Notes: generated by a model from the letters alone, not told the origin. 64,000 nt of DNA from Sphaerisporangium corydalis (GCF_025506355.1 NZ_JANZYP010000044.1:1-64000); one strand, 5' to 3'; shown: positions 25,630 to 34,306, numbered from the stretch's first letter. Numbers and translations: made by a program.

Positions 25630-26481
25630 ATGACATCGAGCACGTTCCGCATCGGGGGTGAGCGCAGCGTGCGGCGGCTCGGGTTCGGTGCCATGCACCT
25701 GCCGACCGCACCCGGACCGGCTCGGGACGCCGCCATCGCCGTGGCCCGGCGCGCCGTCGACCTGGGTGTCACGCTGATCGACACCGCGCACCTGTACGGG
25801 TGGGGCGCCAACGAGGAGCTCCTCGCCGAGGCGCTGTACCCCTATCCGGACGACCTGCTCATCGCGACGAAGGTCGGGGTCGCGCCGCCCGACCCCCCGC
25901 ACGACGCGGCGATCTGCGGGCGGCCGGACTTCCTGCGGGACCAGGTCGAGCAGGGCCGGCTCCGGGTCGACCGGCTCGAACTGCTCCAATTGCATCGCGT
26001 CGACCCGGAGGTGCCGCTCGCCGACCAGCTGGGGACGCTGCGCGAACTCCAGGTCCAGGGCTCGATCGGCCACATCGGACTGTCCGAGGTCACCGTCGCC
26101 GAGCTCGAAGAGGCGCGGAAGATCATCGACGTCGCGAGCGTGCAGAACCGCTACAACCTGCTCGATCGCGAGCACGAGGCCGTGCTCGACGCCTGTGACG
26201 CGGCGGGGATCGCCTTCCTGCCCTGGCGGCCCGTCCACCCCGCGGTGTCGCAGGCGACGACCGAGATCGTCGCCGTGGCCGCCGAACTCGGCGCCACGGC
26301 GGCGCAGGTCTCGCTCGCGTGGCTGCTCGGCCGTTCGCCGGTCGTGCTGCCGATTCCGGGCACCGGCACGATCGGCCACCTGGAGGAGAACGTCGCCGCG
26401 GCGAGCCTGCGGCTGAGCGGCGACCAGTGGCGGCGGCTCGACCGGATCCAGCCGCGACGGGCCTTCCCGAGCACGGCCTGA
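25630..26481 (+). CDS. Aldo/keto reductase
   Basis: A 283-aa AKR of the YdbC/PhaL-like TIM-barrel group: RRLGFGAMHLPT, DLGVTLIDTAHLYGWGANEE (catalytic Asp and Tyr), LLIATKVGV (catalytic Lys), LELLQLHRVDPEVPLADQLG (catalytic His in LHR), GHIGLSEVTVAELEEA, and the NADPH-binding VVLPIPGTGTIGHLEENVAA. All four catalytic residues are present. It reduces aldehydes or ketones with NADPH in the cytoplasm; the substrate is unknown. GGGGGAGAG precedes the ATG. Confidence 0.93.
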   Translation: MTSSTFRIGGERSVRRLGFGAMHLPTAPGPARDAAIAVARRAVDLGVTLIDTAHLYGWGANEELLAEALYPYPDDLLIATKVGVAPPDPPHDAAICGRPDFLRDQVEQGRLRVDRLELLQLHRVDPEVPLADQLGTLRELQVQGSIGHIGLSEVTVAELEEARKIIDVASVQNRYNLLDREHEAVLDACDAAGIAFLPWRPVHPAVSQATTEIVAVAAELGATAAQVSLAWLLGRSPVVLPIPGTGTIGHLEENVAAASLRLSGDQWRRLDRIQPRRAFPSTA

Positions 26482-26514
26482 CGCGGGCACCGCCGGCCGG
26501 ATCGGGTGCGGTGG

Positions 26515-28038
26515 TCAGGGACGGCGGGCGGTGACGATCCAGGCGCTGGAGTCGAAGTACACGCCGTCGCCGGTGGAGTGGGCGGCGAGGGTGGCGCGGA
26601 GCCGTGTGCGCGCCCGCTCGGCCGCCGCGGTGTCGAGGGTGGCGATCAGGTCGCCGTACTCCCGGAGCAGGAGCACGTTGTCGAAGGCGGCCGCGGTGTC
26701 CGGGCCGTAGAAAACGGGCTCGTGCACGTCGGTGAAGCTCACGTCGGTGAAGCCCGCCGCCGCCAGGATGCCTTCCGTGACGGCCGGGTCGGCGAGCGAG
26801 AACGGGCCTGGACCACCGGTGGGAGGGGCGGGTGCGGCGGCGGTGAGGCTCCGGCGGATCGCGGAGGCCCATTCGTTGCGGTCGCGATCTCGCCAGACCA
26901 GCAGCACGAGGCGCGCTCCGGGACGCAGAGCGCGCCCGATGTTGGTGAACGCGGCGACCGGGTCGGCGAAGAACATCGCCCCGAACCTGCTGACGCACAC
27001 GTCGAAACGCGCCGACGGGAAAGGGTGGACCTGAGCGTCCGCCTGCCGGTAGGTGATGTTGGACAGCCCCTCGTCGTCGCTGAGCCGGCGGGCCCGTTCG
27101 AGCATCGGACCGGAGAGGTCGACGCCCACCACGCTCCCGGCGGCGGCCGCGCGAGCGGCCTCGCGCGTGGTCTGGCCCGTACCGCAGCCGATGTCGAGCA
27201 CACGGTCGCGCGGGCCGACGCGGGCGGCGGCACGGAAGAGTTCGTTGTGCCGCCGCAGCTCCGCGTCGTAGTCGAACACGCCGGTGGGCCTGGTCCGGTG
27301 AGGCCGCGTCCGGGTGCCCTGCCGGTCGGACGGCACCGTCTCCGGATCCTTGCGATACCGGGCCGCGTAGCCCGCCAGCAGGTCCGCCACCTCCTTGGGG
27401 CGGCTGAGCGCGACGCAGTGGCCGCCCGCGATCTCGTCGGGGACGATGCCCAGGCGCTCGGGCACCAGCCGGCGGAAGAAGCCGGGCGGGAAGAAGCGGT
27501 CCTCGGCGCAGAGCACGAACCTCGTCGGCACGTCCGGCCACGCGTCCAGCGGCCACGGGGCGGCCGACGCGGCCGTGGACGGATGGGCGCGCTGCCTGCC
27601 CATCGCCTCCTCGGCCAGCTCCCGGGGCACGTCGTGGTAGAAGCTCACGAACGGATCCGCGTCGCCGGTCAGGCCGCCGTCGCGCCCGGCCTGCTCCGCC
27701 ACCGCGCTCCGGTAGCCGGTGCGTGCCCACCACTCGTCCGGCGGCTCACCCGGCGACGGGATCATGCCGGCCAGCAGGACCAGCACGTCGACGGGCAGCC
27801 GGTCGGCGACCAGCGGGGCGGTGAACGCCCCGAACGAGTGGCCCACGACGACCAGGTCCCGCCTGTCACCGACGGCCTCGACCACGACGTCGGCGTAGTC
27901 CGTCAAAGTCTTCGACTCGTCGTCACCCGGAAGGTCGGGGGCCAGCACGTCGTGCCCACGCGCTCGTAGTTCGGCCGCCACCAGGTGCCAGGACCATCCG
28001 GTGTCTCCCGCGCCGTGGATCAATACGAACGTGCTCAT
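26515..28038 (-). CDS. Alpha/beta-hydrolase fused to a class I SAM methyltransferase
   Basis: One uninterrupted 507-codon frame. Residues 1-230 are an alpha/beta-hydrolase of the salicylate-esterase (MES/EstC-like) type: FVLIHGAGDTGWSWH, nucleophile GHSFGA with Ser68, and a C-terminal GGHCVALSRPKEVADLL with the catalytic His. Residues 231-253 are a charged Arg/Thr/Pro linker. Residues 254-507 are a methyltransferase: FDYDAELRRHNELFRA, SAM motif VLDIGCGTGQ (280-289), GVDLSGPMLERARRL, and FDVCVSRFGAMFF. ATG 28038 follows AAGGAG and overlaps the transporter gene by four bases. The two halves are usually separate proteins, so this is a real gene fusion or a recent stop/start loss; coding quality across the linker argues for one polypeptide. 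Confidence 0.87.
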   Translation of the reverse strand: MSTFVLIHGAGDTGWSWHLVAAELRARGHDVLAPDLPGDDESKTLTDYADVVVEAVGDRRDLVVVGHSFGAFTAPLVADRLPVDVLVLLAGMIPSPGEPPDEWWARTGYRSAVAEQAGRDGGLTGDADPFVSFYHDVPRELAEEAMGRQRAHPSTAASAAPWPLDAWPDVPTRFVLCAEDRFFPPGFFRRLVPERLGIVPDEIAGGHCVALSRPKEVADLLAGYAARYRKDPETVPSDRQGTRTRPHRTRPTGVFDYDAELRRHNELFRAAARVGPRDRVLDIGCGTGQTTREAARAAAAGSVVGVDLSGPMLERARRLSDDEGLSNITYRQADAQVHPFPSARFDVCVSRFGAMFFADPVAAFTNIGRALRPGARLVLLVWRDRDRNEWASAIRRSLTAAAPAPPTGGPGPFSLADPAVTEGILAAAGFTDVSFTDVHEPVFYGPDTAAAFDNVLLLREYGDLIATLDTAAAERARTRLRATLAAHSTGDGVYFDSSAWIVTARRP

Positions 28039-28991
28039 CGGACTCTCCTTCGATCGGTGGGACCCGGATTCGCCGGGCGGAACTCGGAGCGCACGACGAC
28101 GGCGACCGCGAGCACCACGACCACGCCGCCGGCGAGGGTCGGCACCGTCACCGGTTCGGCGAGGGTCAGCCATCCCAGGCAGACGGCCACCAGCGGATTG
28201 ACGTACGCGTACGTGGCCGCCAGCGAGGTCGCCGCCGACTGCAGCAGCCAGATGTAGGCGGAGAACGCCAGGACCGAGCCGAACAGGACCAGGTAGCCCC
28301 ACGCCGCCCAGGCTCCGGCGGAGTAGGCGAGCGGGTCGAAGCGCTCGCCACCGGCCAGCCCGATGACCGTCAGCGCTCCGCCACCGGCGAGCATCTCGTA
28401 GACCGTGACCACGAACGGGTCACGCGGCAGCTCGATCCGAGGCTGGTACCACGAGCCGAACGCCCACGACAGGCCGGCGAGGAGGACGACCGCCATGGTC
28501 CAGACCGGAAAGGCGCCACCGAGACCGTTCGCGGCGACCACCACGACCAGGCCGCCGAACCCCATCGCCACGCCCGCCACCGTCCGGCCGGCGGGGCGTT
28601 CGCCCGACAGGACCCGGTAGCAGATCACCCACAGCGGCACCGCCGCGATCAGCAACGCCGTGATCCCCGACGGGGCCCCGCCGTACTCGGCGAGGGTCAC
28701 CAGGCCCTGGCCCATCACGACCAGCAGGAGCCCGATCCGCGCGCATCCCAGCAGCTCCCGGCGGGTCACGGCCAGCCGGCCCGGGCCGCCGCGCACCACG
28801 AGCGCCCCGGCCACCAGCACGCCGGCCGTCAGGAAGCGGACCCCGGCGCTCACCAGGGGTGGCATCTCCTCGACCATGATGCGGATCGCGAGGTAGGTCG
28901 AGCCCCAGACGACGTAGACGATCGCCAGGGCGGTCCCGACGAGCAGGAGCGGGCTCCGGGCCTTGGCCGGTGTAACGGTGGTCACTGTCAT
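28035..28991 (-). CDS. EamA/DMT-family transporter
   Basis: A 318-aa inner-membrane protein with ten predicted helices in two EamA repeats: ALAIVYVVWGSTYLAIRIMV starts the first, and LVLFGSVLAFSAYIWLLQSA and ATYAYVNPLVAVCLGWL are hallmark segments of the second. RhaT/YedA-like members export metabolites or amino acids. It overlaps the hydrolase-methyltransferase gene by four bases, forming an operon, and is divergent from a LysR regulator at 29089. Confidence 0.92.
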   Translation of the reverse strand: MTVTTVTPAKARSPLLLVGTALAIVYVVWGSTYLAIRIMVEEMPPLVSAGVRFLTAGVLVAGALVVRGGPGRLAVTRRELLGCARIGLLLVVMGQGLVTLAEYGGAPSGITALLIAAVPLWVICYRVLSGERPAGRTVAGVAMGFGGLVVVVAANGLGGAFPVWTMAVVLLAGLSWAFGSWYQPRIELPRDPFVVTVYEMLAGGGALTVIGLAGGERFDPLAYSAGAWAAWGYLVLFGSVLAFSAYIWLLQSAATSLAATYAYVNPLVAVCLGWLTLAEPVTVPTLAGGVVVVLAVAVVVRSEFRPANPGPTDRRRVR

Positions 28992-29015
28992 GCCCGCCAC
29001 GTTAGGAGCCCGGGC

Positions 29016-29068
29016 GCCATCGTGAAAAGCGATTGTTCCCGATCGACTCGATCGCCAGAAACGATGGC
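29016..29068. promoter_or_regulatory. Dyad in the DMT/LysR divergent promoter region
   Basis: GCCATCGT (29016-29023) and its exact complement ACGATGGC (29061-29068) flank a 37-bp segment that itself contains CGATCGACTCGATCG. LysR proteins bind long, interrupted dyads in divergent promoters, so this is a reasonable site for the regulator encoded at 29089. Confidence 0.45.
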
Positions 29069-29088
29069 TTGGCCGTACTCTGGGACCC

Positions 29089-30006
29089 GTGAACGATCTC
29101 GAACTGCGGCACCTGGCCGCGATGGCCGCCGTCACCGAGGAGGGCTCGTTCGGCCGGGCGGCGGCCCGCCTCGGCTACACCCAGTCGACCGTGAGCCAGC
29201 AGATCGCCGCGTTGGAGAGGTCCGTCGGCGGCCCGGTGTTCGACCGGCCGGGCGGGCCGAGACCGGTACGGATCACACCGCTCGGCGCCGTCGTCCTCGA
29301 ACACGGGCGCGAGCTGCTGGCGAAGGCGGTGGCCCTGGCCGAGGCCGTGGACCGGTTCCAGGCGGGCGACGGCCGGATCGACATCGGCACCCTGCAGAGC
29401 GTGTCCTCGGTGATCCTGCCGGTCGTCGTACGCCGGTTGCGCGACGAGCATCCCGGCTGCGACATCCGGCTGTCCGAGGAGGAGCCGGAGGCGCCGCAGA
29501 TCGGCGATCTCGACCTGCTGTTCTACGACGGCCCCCTCGGCGGCGACGTCGAGCACGTCAAGCTGCTCGACGATCCGTACCTGCTGGTGGCCGGGCGCGG
29601 CACCTTCTCCGGGCGTTCCGTCCCGCTGGACCGGCTGGACGGCGCACCGCTGGTGGCCTGGCCGGCGACCTGCGACCAGCCCAGGATGGAGGAGGCGTTC
29701 ACCCGGGCGGGCGTGAACCCGAAGGTCGTCTTCCGCACGGCGGGCAACGAGACGCTGCTGTCGATGGTGCGGGCCGGGATGGGGTCGGCGGTGCTGCCGT
29801 GGCTCGCCGTCCACGCCGCCGGCGCCGAGCACGACGACCGGCTCCGCGTCCACGAGCTGCGACCGGCCATACCCCCGCGCGAGATCTGCCTGCACTGGCG
29901 GGCCGGCCGCACCCACTCTCCCTTGGCGGCCCGGGCCATCGAGATCGCCGTCGAGGCCGCGTCCGGCCTGGCCGGCGAACTGGCCCTGGAGCACTCCGTC
30001 CCGTGA
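29089..30006 (+). CDS. LysR-family transcriptional regulator
   Basis: A 305-aa LysR protein with N-terminal LELRHLAAMAAVTEEGSFGR and YTQSTVSQQIAALERSVGG, then an effector domain (GRIDIGTLQSVSSVILPVV onward). GTG 29089 starts the reading frame. Divergent from the DMT transporter/fusion-enzyme operon, which it probably controls. The last codons run into a set of 32-bp tandem repeats, so the C-terminus (EHSVP) is partly repeat-derived. Confidence 0.92.
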   Translation: MNDLELRHLAAMAAVTEEGSFGRAAARLGYTQSTVSQQIAALERSVGGPVFDRPGGPRPVRITPLGAVVLEHGRELLAKAVALAEAVDRFQAGDGRIDIGTLQSVSSVILPVVVRRLRDEHPGCDIRLSEEEPEAPQIGDLDLLFYDGPLGGDVEHVKLLDDPYLLVAGRGTFSGRSVPLDRLDGAPLVAWPATCDQPRMEEAFTRAGVNPKVVFRTAGNETLLSMVRAGMGSAVLPWLAVHAAGAEHDDRLRVHELRPAIPPREICLHWRAGRTHSPLAARAIEIAVEAASGLAGELALEHSVP

Positions 30007-30090
30007 GCGGGCCGACGGTCATCGCGGCCGTCCCGTGAGCAGGGGGATGGTCACCGCGACCGTCCCATGAGCAGGGCGACGGTCACCCCA
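29996..30090. repeat. Three tandem copies of a 32-bp repeat
   Basis: Units start at 29996, 30028 and 30060. Each begins CCGTCCCGTGAGC or CCGTCCCATGAGC and ends GGTCATCGCGG, GGTCACCGCGA or GGTCACCCC. The array covers the end of the LysR gene and the stop of the convergent dehydrogenase gene (30083), and each unit carries an in-frame TGA. Differences of a few bases per unit show it is not very recent. Confidence 0.75.
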
Positions 30091-31159
30091 GTCCGCCGCG
30101 CACCCGCTGCTCGGCGAGCAGCCTGGCCGCGAACGCGGGTGTGCTCTGGTGGGCCCGGGCCGTCTGGAAGACCTGCCGGAGTGTGGCGGCGATGCCCTGG
30201 ATGCGTTCGGTCAGCCGTTCCTCCGGCTCCTGACGCAGTTCCACGCCGATGGCGTGGATGACCCCTCCGGCGCTGACGACCACATCGGGCGCCCACAGGA
30301 TGCCCCGTGCCGCCAGGAGGTCGCCGGTGGCCGGTTCGTCGAGCTGGTTGTTGGCCGGGCCGGCGACGGCGGCGCACCGCAGCGACGGCACCGTGCCGGC
30401 GGTCAGCAGTCCGCCGAGGGCGGCGGGGATGAGGACGTCGACCTCCATCGTGAGGGCGTCGCCTGGATCCACCCAGGTCGCGCCCAGTTCCGTGGCCAGG
30501 CCGCGTTTGGCCGGGTCGACGTCGGTGACGACGAGCCGCGCGCCGGCCTGGTCCAGGAGCCGGGCCACCTGGCCGCCGACCGCGCCGAGGCCGATCACCC
30601 CGAAGGTCCTCCCGGCGAGCTCCGGTGAGCCGAAGGCCTCCTCGGCCACCGCGCCGAGTGCCGCGAGGGTGCCGCGCGCGGTGTGCAGGGAGGAGTCGCC
30701 GCTGCCGCCGTCCTCGACGGGCCGGCAGCAGGCGTGCGTGGTGCGTTCGCCGATCACGGACATGTCGGCGGGGCCGCTTCCCACGTCCGGGCCGGTGATG
30801 TAGCGGCCGCCGAGCGACTCGATCGCGTCGCCGAGGTCGTGGAGCAGCGCCGTGCGCTCCGCGCCGGCCGGCCGGCCCGGGGCCGGGAGCGCGACGACCG
30901 TCTTCCCGCCGCCGTGGTCCAGTCCGGCCAGCGCGTTCTTCTCGGTCATCGCCGCCGACAGCCGCAGCACGTCCGTGATCGCGGCGGCAGGGTCGGCGTA
31001 ATAGGCGATCCGGCACCCGCCGGCCGCCGGGCCGAGAGCGGTCGAATGGATCGCGATGCTGATCGCCAGTCCGCTGCGACGGCCGCGGACGATCTGGATC
31101 AACTCGTGCGAGAAGTTCGGGACATTGACGGACAGAGTTTGCTCAAGTGCGGCGGTCAT
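30083..31159 (-). CDS. Leu/Val/Phe-type amino acid dehydrogenase
   Basis: A 358-aa member of the Glu/Leu/Phe/Val dehydrogenase family. The substrate part has GPAAGGCRIAYY and MTEKNALAGLDHGGGKTVVA with substrate-binding Lys74 and catalytic Lys86; the NAD domain begins GVIGLGAVGGQVARLLDQAG. The length matches leucine/valine dehydrogenase rather than hexameric glutamate dehydrogenase. It oxidatively deaminates branched-chain or aromatic amino acids to 2-oxo acids with NAD. It is divergent from an Lrp/AsnC regulator, the usual partner for such enzymes. Which amino acid is preferred cannot be told. Confidence 0.92.
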   Translation of the reverse strand: MTAALEQTLSVNVPNFSHELIQIVRGRRSGLAISIAIHSTALGPAAGGCRIAYYADPAAAITDVLRLSAAMTEKNALAGLDHGGGKTVVALPAPGRPAGAERTALLHDLGDAIESLGGRYITGPDVGSGPADMSVIGERTTHACCRPVEDGGSGDSSLHTARGTLAALGAVAEEAFGSPELAGRTFGVIGLGAVGGQVARLLDQAGARLVVTDVDPAKRGLATELGATWVDPGDALTMEVDVLIPAALGGLLTAGTVPSLRCAAVAGPANNQLDEPATGDLLAARGILWAPDVVVSAGGVIHAIGVELRQEPEERLTERIQGIAATLRQVFQTARAHQSTPAFAARLLAEQRVRGGLG

Positions 31160-31201
31160 GGCGCGAAGCTAGCAGTCATGACAACGCCCACTATGATCGG
31201 C

Positions 31202-31214
31202 CGAATTTAATTCG
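31202..31214. promoter_or_regulatory. 13-bp palindrome, probable Lrp site
   Basis: CGAATTTAATTCG is a perfect AT-rich palindrome between the divergent dehydrogenase and Lrp genes, 23 bases before the Lrp start. Lrp/AsnC proteins favour such sites. Confidence 0.55.
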
Positions 31215-31236
31215 ATCTGGATGCCATACTCGCCCC

Positions 31237-31695
31237 ATGGACGAACTTGATTCGGCGATCCTCCGGCATCTGCAGCGCGATGCGCGGCAGACCAACCGCG
31301 ACCTCGCCCGCACCCTCGGCATCGCCCCCTCGACCTGCCTCGAACGCATCCGCGTGCTGCGCGCCCGCAAGGTCATCCGCGGGTACCACGCCGACGTCGA
31401 CCCGGCCGCCCTGAACCGCCACGTCCAGGCGCTGATCCACTTCCAGATCCGCCCCTTCAGCCGGGCGATCATCGAGGCGTTCAAGGCCTATGCCGCCGGC
31501 CTGCCCGAGGTCAGCACGGTCTACGTCGTCACCGGCGGCGACGACATGATCGTGCACGTTTCCACGCCGAGCGTGGACTACCTCCATGGCTTCCTCATGG
31601 ACAAGTTCACCGAGCGCCGCGAGGTCGTCGGATTCCGCACCTCCGTGATCTACCAGCACACCCACAACCAGGTCCTCGAACCCCTCACCCCCTGA
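31237..31695 (+). CDS. Lrp/AsnC-family transcriptional regulator
   Basis: A 152-aa Lrp protein: helix-turn-helix ELDSAILRHLQRDARQTNRD and LARTLGIAPSTCLERIRVL, then a RAM ligand-binding domain (VQALIHFQIRPFSRAIIEAF, VVTGGDDMIVHV). It should sense an amino acid and control the divergent dehydrogenase gene. ATG 31237 gives the standard N-terminus. The 3' end overlaps the convergent histidine kinase gene by 11 bases. Confidence 0.93.
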   Translation: MDELDSAILRHLQRDARQTNRDLARTLGIAPSTCLERIRVLRARKVIRGYHADVDPAALNRHVQALIHFQIRPFSRAIIEAFKAYAAGLPEVSTVYVVTGGDDMIVHVSTPSVDYLHGFLMDKFTERREVVGFRTSVIYQHTHNQVLEPLTP

Positions 31696-32788
31696 GGTGG
31701 GACCGGGAAGCCGGGGTGGTCGCGGGGAGTTCCACGGTGACGTGGAGCCCGCCGGCCGGGCGCGGGGTGAGCGTGAGCCTTCCGCCGTGCGCCTGGGTGA
31801 TGGACTTGACGATCGCCAGGCCGAGCCCGACGCCCGGGTGGCCGGTGTGGACGCGCCCGGTGCCGCGCTGGAACGGCTCGGTGAACGTCGAGGCGAGCCG
31901 AGGGGAGATGGTCTCGCCGGTGTTCTCGACCGTGAGCACCACACTGGTGGGGCGGACGCCGGTGGTCACCCACACGAAGCCCCGCTCAGGCAGATTGTGG
32001 ACGATCGCGTTCTGCACGAGGTTCGTGGTCAGCTGCAGCAGGAGCGCCGGCGACCCGATCGCCGGGGTGATGTCGCCGCGGGTCTCGATGGTGACGCCGT
32101 GCTTCTCCGCGAGGGGCAGGAGCGTTTCGGTGGCCTCCTCCGCCAGCAGGGACAGGTCGACGTGTTCCCGGGTGAAGGACCGCTGCTCGGCGCGGCTGAG
32201 CAGGAGCAGTGCCTCGGTGAGGTCGATCGCGCGGGTGTTGACGGCGTGCAGGCGGTCGATGACCTCGCCGGCGTCGTGGTCAGGATCGGTGCGGGCCACG
32301 TCGATAAGCGCCTTCGAGATCGCCAGCGGGGTCCGCAACTCGTGCGAGGCGTTGGCCGCGAAACGCCGCTGTTCGGCGACGTGCGCCTCGAGCCGGGCGA
32401 GCATGGTGTCGAAGGCGTCGGCGAGTTCGCGGAACTCGTCCTCGCGGCCCGGTAGCCGGATCCGGTGGGAGAGCGATCCGTTGGTGGCCATGCGTGTGGC
32501 GTTGGTGATCCGGGTCAGCGGGGCGAGCATGTGACCGGCGACGATCCATCCGCCCAGGAGACCGAACACCAGCAGGAACGCCAGTACCACGGCCGTCGCC
32601 GGGCCGTAGGCGTGCAGGATGACGTAGCGGACGGGCACGAATTCACCGGGGCGGTGTGAGACGACGTCGACGTCGCGCAGGAGGTACACCCACACGGTGG
32701 CGAGCAGCAGGGCGCCCGCGACCATGAGGAACCCGGCGTAGCTGAGCGTGAGTTTGAGGCGGACGCTCAGCCCGGGCTCCCTATCCAC
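31685..32788 (-). CDS. VanS-like sensor histidine kinase
   Basis: A 367-aa EnvZ/VanS-type kinase. Two membrane helices (about 12-35 and 60-85) flank a short extracytoplasmic loop with HRPGEFVPVRYV; a HAMP linker follows (HMLAPLTRITNATRMATNGS), then the HisKA box FAANASHELRTPLAISKALI and the HATPase_c domain (LTTNLVQNAIVHN, GVGLGLAIVKSITQAHGGRL). GTG 32788 overlaps the end of the response-regulator gene by eight bases. The neighbouring VanY-like peptidase suggests it senses cell-wall-directed stress. Confidence 0.9.
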   Translation of the reverse strand: MDREPGLSVRLKLTLSYAGFLMVAGALLLATVWVYLLRDVDVVSHRPGEFVPVRYVILHAYGPATAVVLAFLLVFGLLGGWIVAGHMLAPLTRITNATRMATNGSLSHRIRLPGREDEFRELADAFDTMLARLEAHVAEQRRFAANASHELRTPLAISKALIDVARTDPDHDAGEVIDRLHAVNTRAIDLTEALLLLSRAEQRSFTREHVDLSLLAEEATETLLPLAEKHGVTIETRGDITPAIGSPALLLQLTTNLVQNAIVHNLPERGFVWVTTGVRPTSVVLTVENTGETISPRLASTFTEPFQRGTGRVHTGHPGVGLGLAIVKSITQAHGGRLTLTPRPAGGLHVTVELPATTPASRSHLRG

Positions 32789-33476
32789 GGTCTTCTCCCG
32801 TACGCCCGGTGCCGGGTGCCGTGTCGATGCGGTAGCCGACGCCGGCGACGGTGGCGATGATCCACGGTTCGCCGAGACGCTTGCGCAGTGCCGAGACGGT
32901 GATGCGCACGGCGTTGGTGAACGGGTCGGCGTTCTCGTCCCACGCGCGTTCCAGGAGCTCTTCGGCGCTGACGACACCGCCCTCGGAGGCGACCAGGACC
33001 TCCAGCACCGCGAACTGCTTCCTGGTCAGCGCGACGTAGCGGCCGTCCCGGTAGACCTCGCGGCGGAACGGGTCGAGGCGCAGGCCCGCGATCTCCCGCA
33101 CGGGAGGCCTGTTGTGGGCGCGCCTGCGGTCCAGCGCCCGCAGCCGCATGACGAGCTCCCGGAACTCGAACGGTTTGGTGAGGTAGTCGTCGGCTCCGAG
33201 CCCGAACCCGGTGGCCTTGTCGTCGAGCCGGTCGGCGGCGGTGAGCATGAGGATGGGCATGCCGCTGCCGGAGGCGACGATGCGTCCGGCGATCTCGTCA
33301 CCGGAGGGTCCGGGGATGTCGCGGTCGAGGACGGCGATGTCGTAGGCGTTGACGCTCAGCAGCTCCACGGCGGTGTCGCCGTCACCGGCGATGTCGGCGG
33401 CGATCGCCTCCAGGCGCAGGCCATCGCGAATGGCCTCCGCCAGAAAAGGCTCGTCCTCGACGATCAGCACGCGCAC
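32781..33476 (-). CDS. OmpR/VanR-family response regulator
   Basis: A 231-aa regulator: receiver domain with VEDEPF, phospho-acceptor Asp in YDIAVLDRDIPGPSGDE, and Lys in YLTKPFEFREL; C-terminal winged helix of the OmpR/PhoB type (LTRKQFAVLEVLVASEGGVV, NAVRITVSALRKRLGEPWII, VAGVGYRI). It starts at GTG 33476. It is divergent from the VanY-like peptidase gene, and paired GCATATC repeats lie in the shared promoter. Confidence 0.92.
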   Translation of the reverse strand: MRVLIVEDEPFLAEAIRDGLRLEAIAADIAGDGDTAVELLSVNAYDIAVLDRDIPGPSGDEIAGRIVASGSGMPILMLTAADRLDDKATGFGLGADDYLTKPFEFRELVMRLRALDRRRAHNRPPVREIAGLRLDPFRREVYRDGRYVALTRKQFAVLEVLVASEGGVVSAEELLERAWDENADPFTNAVRITVSALRKRLGEPWIIATVAGVGYRIDTAPGTGRTGEDRG

Positions 33477-33498
33477 GCTCTCGATGCTATGAGCAGGC

Positions 33499-33516
33499 GC
33501 ATATCGTCGGCATATC
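33499..33516. promoter_or_regulatory. Paired GCATATC direct repeats, probable response-regulator site
   Basis: GCATATC occurs at 33499-33505 and again at 33510-33516, eleven bases start to start (one helical turn), in the 87-bp region between the VanR-like and VanY-like genes. OmpR-family regulators bind head-to-tail repeats with this spacing. Confidence 0.55.
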
Positions 33517-33563
33517 CAAAACCCCATACGCCCCGGCAACACCACACTGCCTTGACTGGCAGC

Positions 33564-34256
33564 ATGCCTCACCTCCCGAAGACAGCACGAAAGGCGCCCC
33601 GCACGATCTACTGGATCACCGGCACCGGCCTGACCGTCGTCATGGCATTGGGCGGCGCGGCCCTCGGCTACCAGGCGCGGAATCCCTCGCCCTCCCTGGC
33701 GGCGTCGTGGTCCGCCTCCGCCGTGGCGCCTCTGGATGTTCCACGCAGGGAGCAGCGCGCCACGCCCGGCAGGAACACTCCTCGCCGTGAGCCCCCTGGC
33801 GCGGTCGGCGAGGCCGACGGTGTCGTCCCCGACGGGGTGACGGTCTTCGACGACGCGGTTCCGGCCGTGGCCCGCCTCGATCCGGATCTCCTGAAGGCCC
33901 TGCGCCGGGCCGCGACGGACGCCGCGAACGACGGTATCGAATTCTTCGTCAACAGCGGCTGGCGTTCCCCGGCGTACCAGGATCGGCTTCTTCGCGAGGC
34001 GGCCGCCGAATACGGATCGGAGAAGGCGGCGGCCCGGTGGGTGGCCACCGCGGCGACCTCACTCCACGTGAAAGGAAAGGCCGTCGACATCGGGAAGTCC
34101 GATGCGACGGCTTGGCTGTCCGGCCATGGTGCGCGGTACGGGCTGTGCCCGGTCTACCGGAACGAACCGTGGCACTACGAGCTGCGGGCCGGCGCGATCG
34201 ATCGTGGGTGCCCGCGAATGTACGCCGACCCGACCGAGGACCCGAGGATGCGGTAG
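33564..34256 (+). CDS. vanY: VanY-like D-Ala-D-Ala carboxypeptidase (M15B)
   Basis: A 230-aa protein: cytoplasmic Lys/Arg-rich start, one membrane helix (WITGTGLTVVMALGGAALGY), an unstructured extracytoplasmic stalk, then an M15 peptidase domain with IEFFVNSGWRSPAYQDRLL, the zinc motif SLHVKGKAVDIG (His and Asp ligands) and EPWHYEL (Glu and His). These are the VanY active-site residues. It trims the terminal D-Ala from peptidoglycan stems, lowering glycopeptide binding. Divergent from the VanRS-like pair, which probably controls it; no vanHAX genes are nearby. Symbol by family resemblance. Confidence 0.88.
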   Translation: MPHLPKTARKAPRTIYWITGTGLTVVMALGGAALGYQARNPSPSLAASWSASAVAPLDVPRREQRATPGRNTPRREPPGAVGEADGVVPDGVTVFDDAVPAVARLDPDLLKALRRAATDAANDGIEFFVNSGWRSPAYQDRLLREAAAEYGSEKAAARWVATAATSLHVKGKAVDIGKSDATAWLSGHGARYGLCPVYRNEPWHYELRAGAIDRGCPRMYADPTEDPRMR

Positions 34257-34306
34257 TGAGCAGTACTTTTCGCAACAGCGACACCGACAGTGAGCGAGGA
34301 CGGCCG

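Noticed and set aside
29996-30090. Possible CRISPR array
   Set aside because: The 32-bp units are directly adjacent with no spacers, only three copies, and no cas gene is near.
33564-34256. Complete vancomycin-resistance (vanHAX) cluster
   Set aside because: Only VanRS-like and VanY-like genes are present; no D-lactate dehydrogenase, ligase or VanX-like gene lies nearby.
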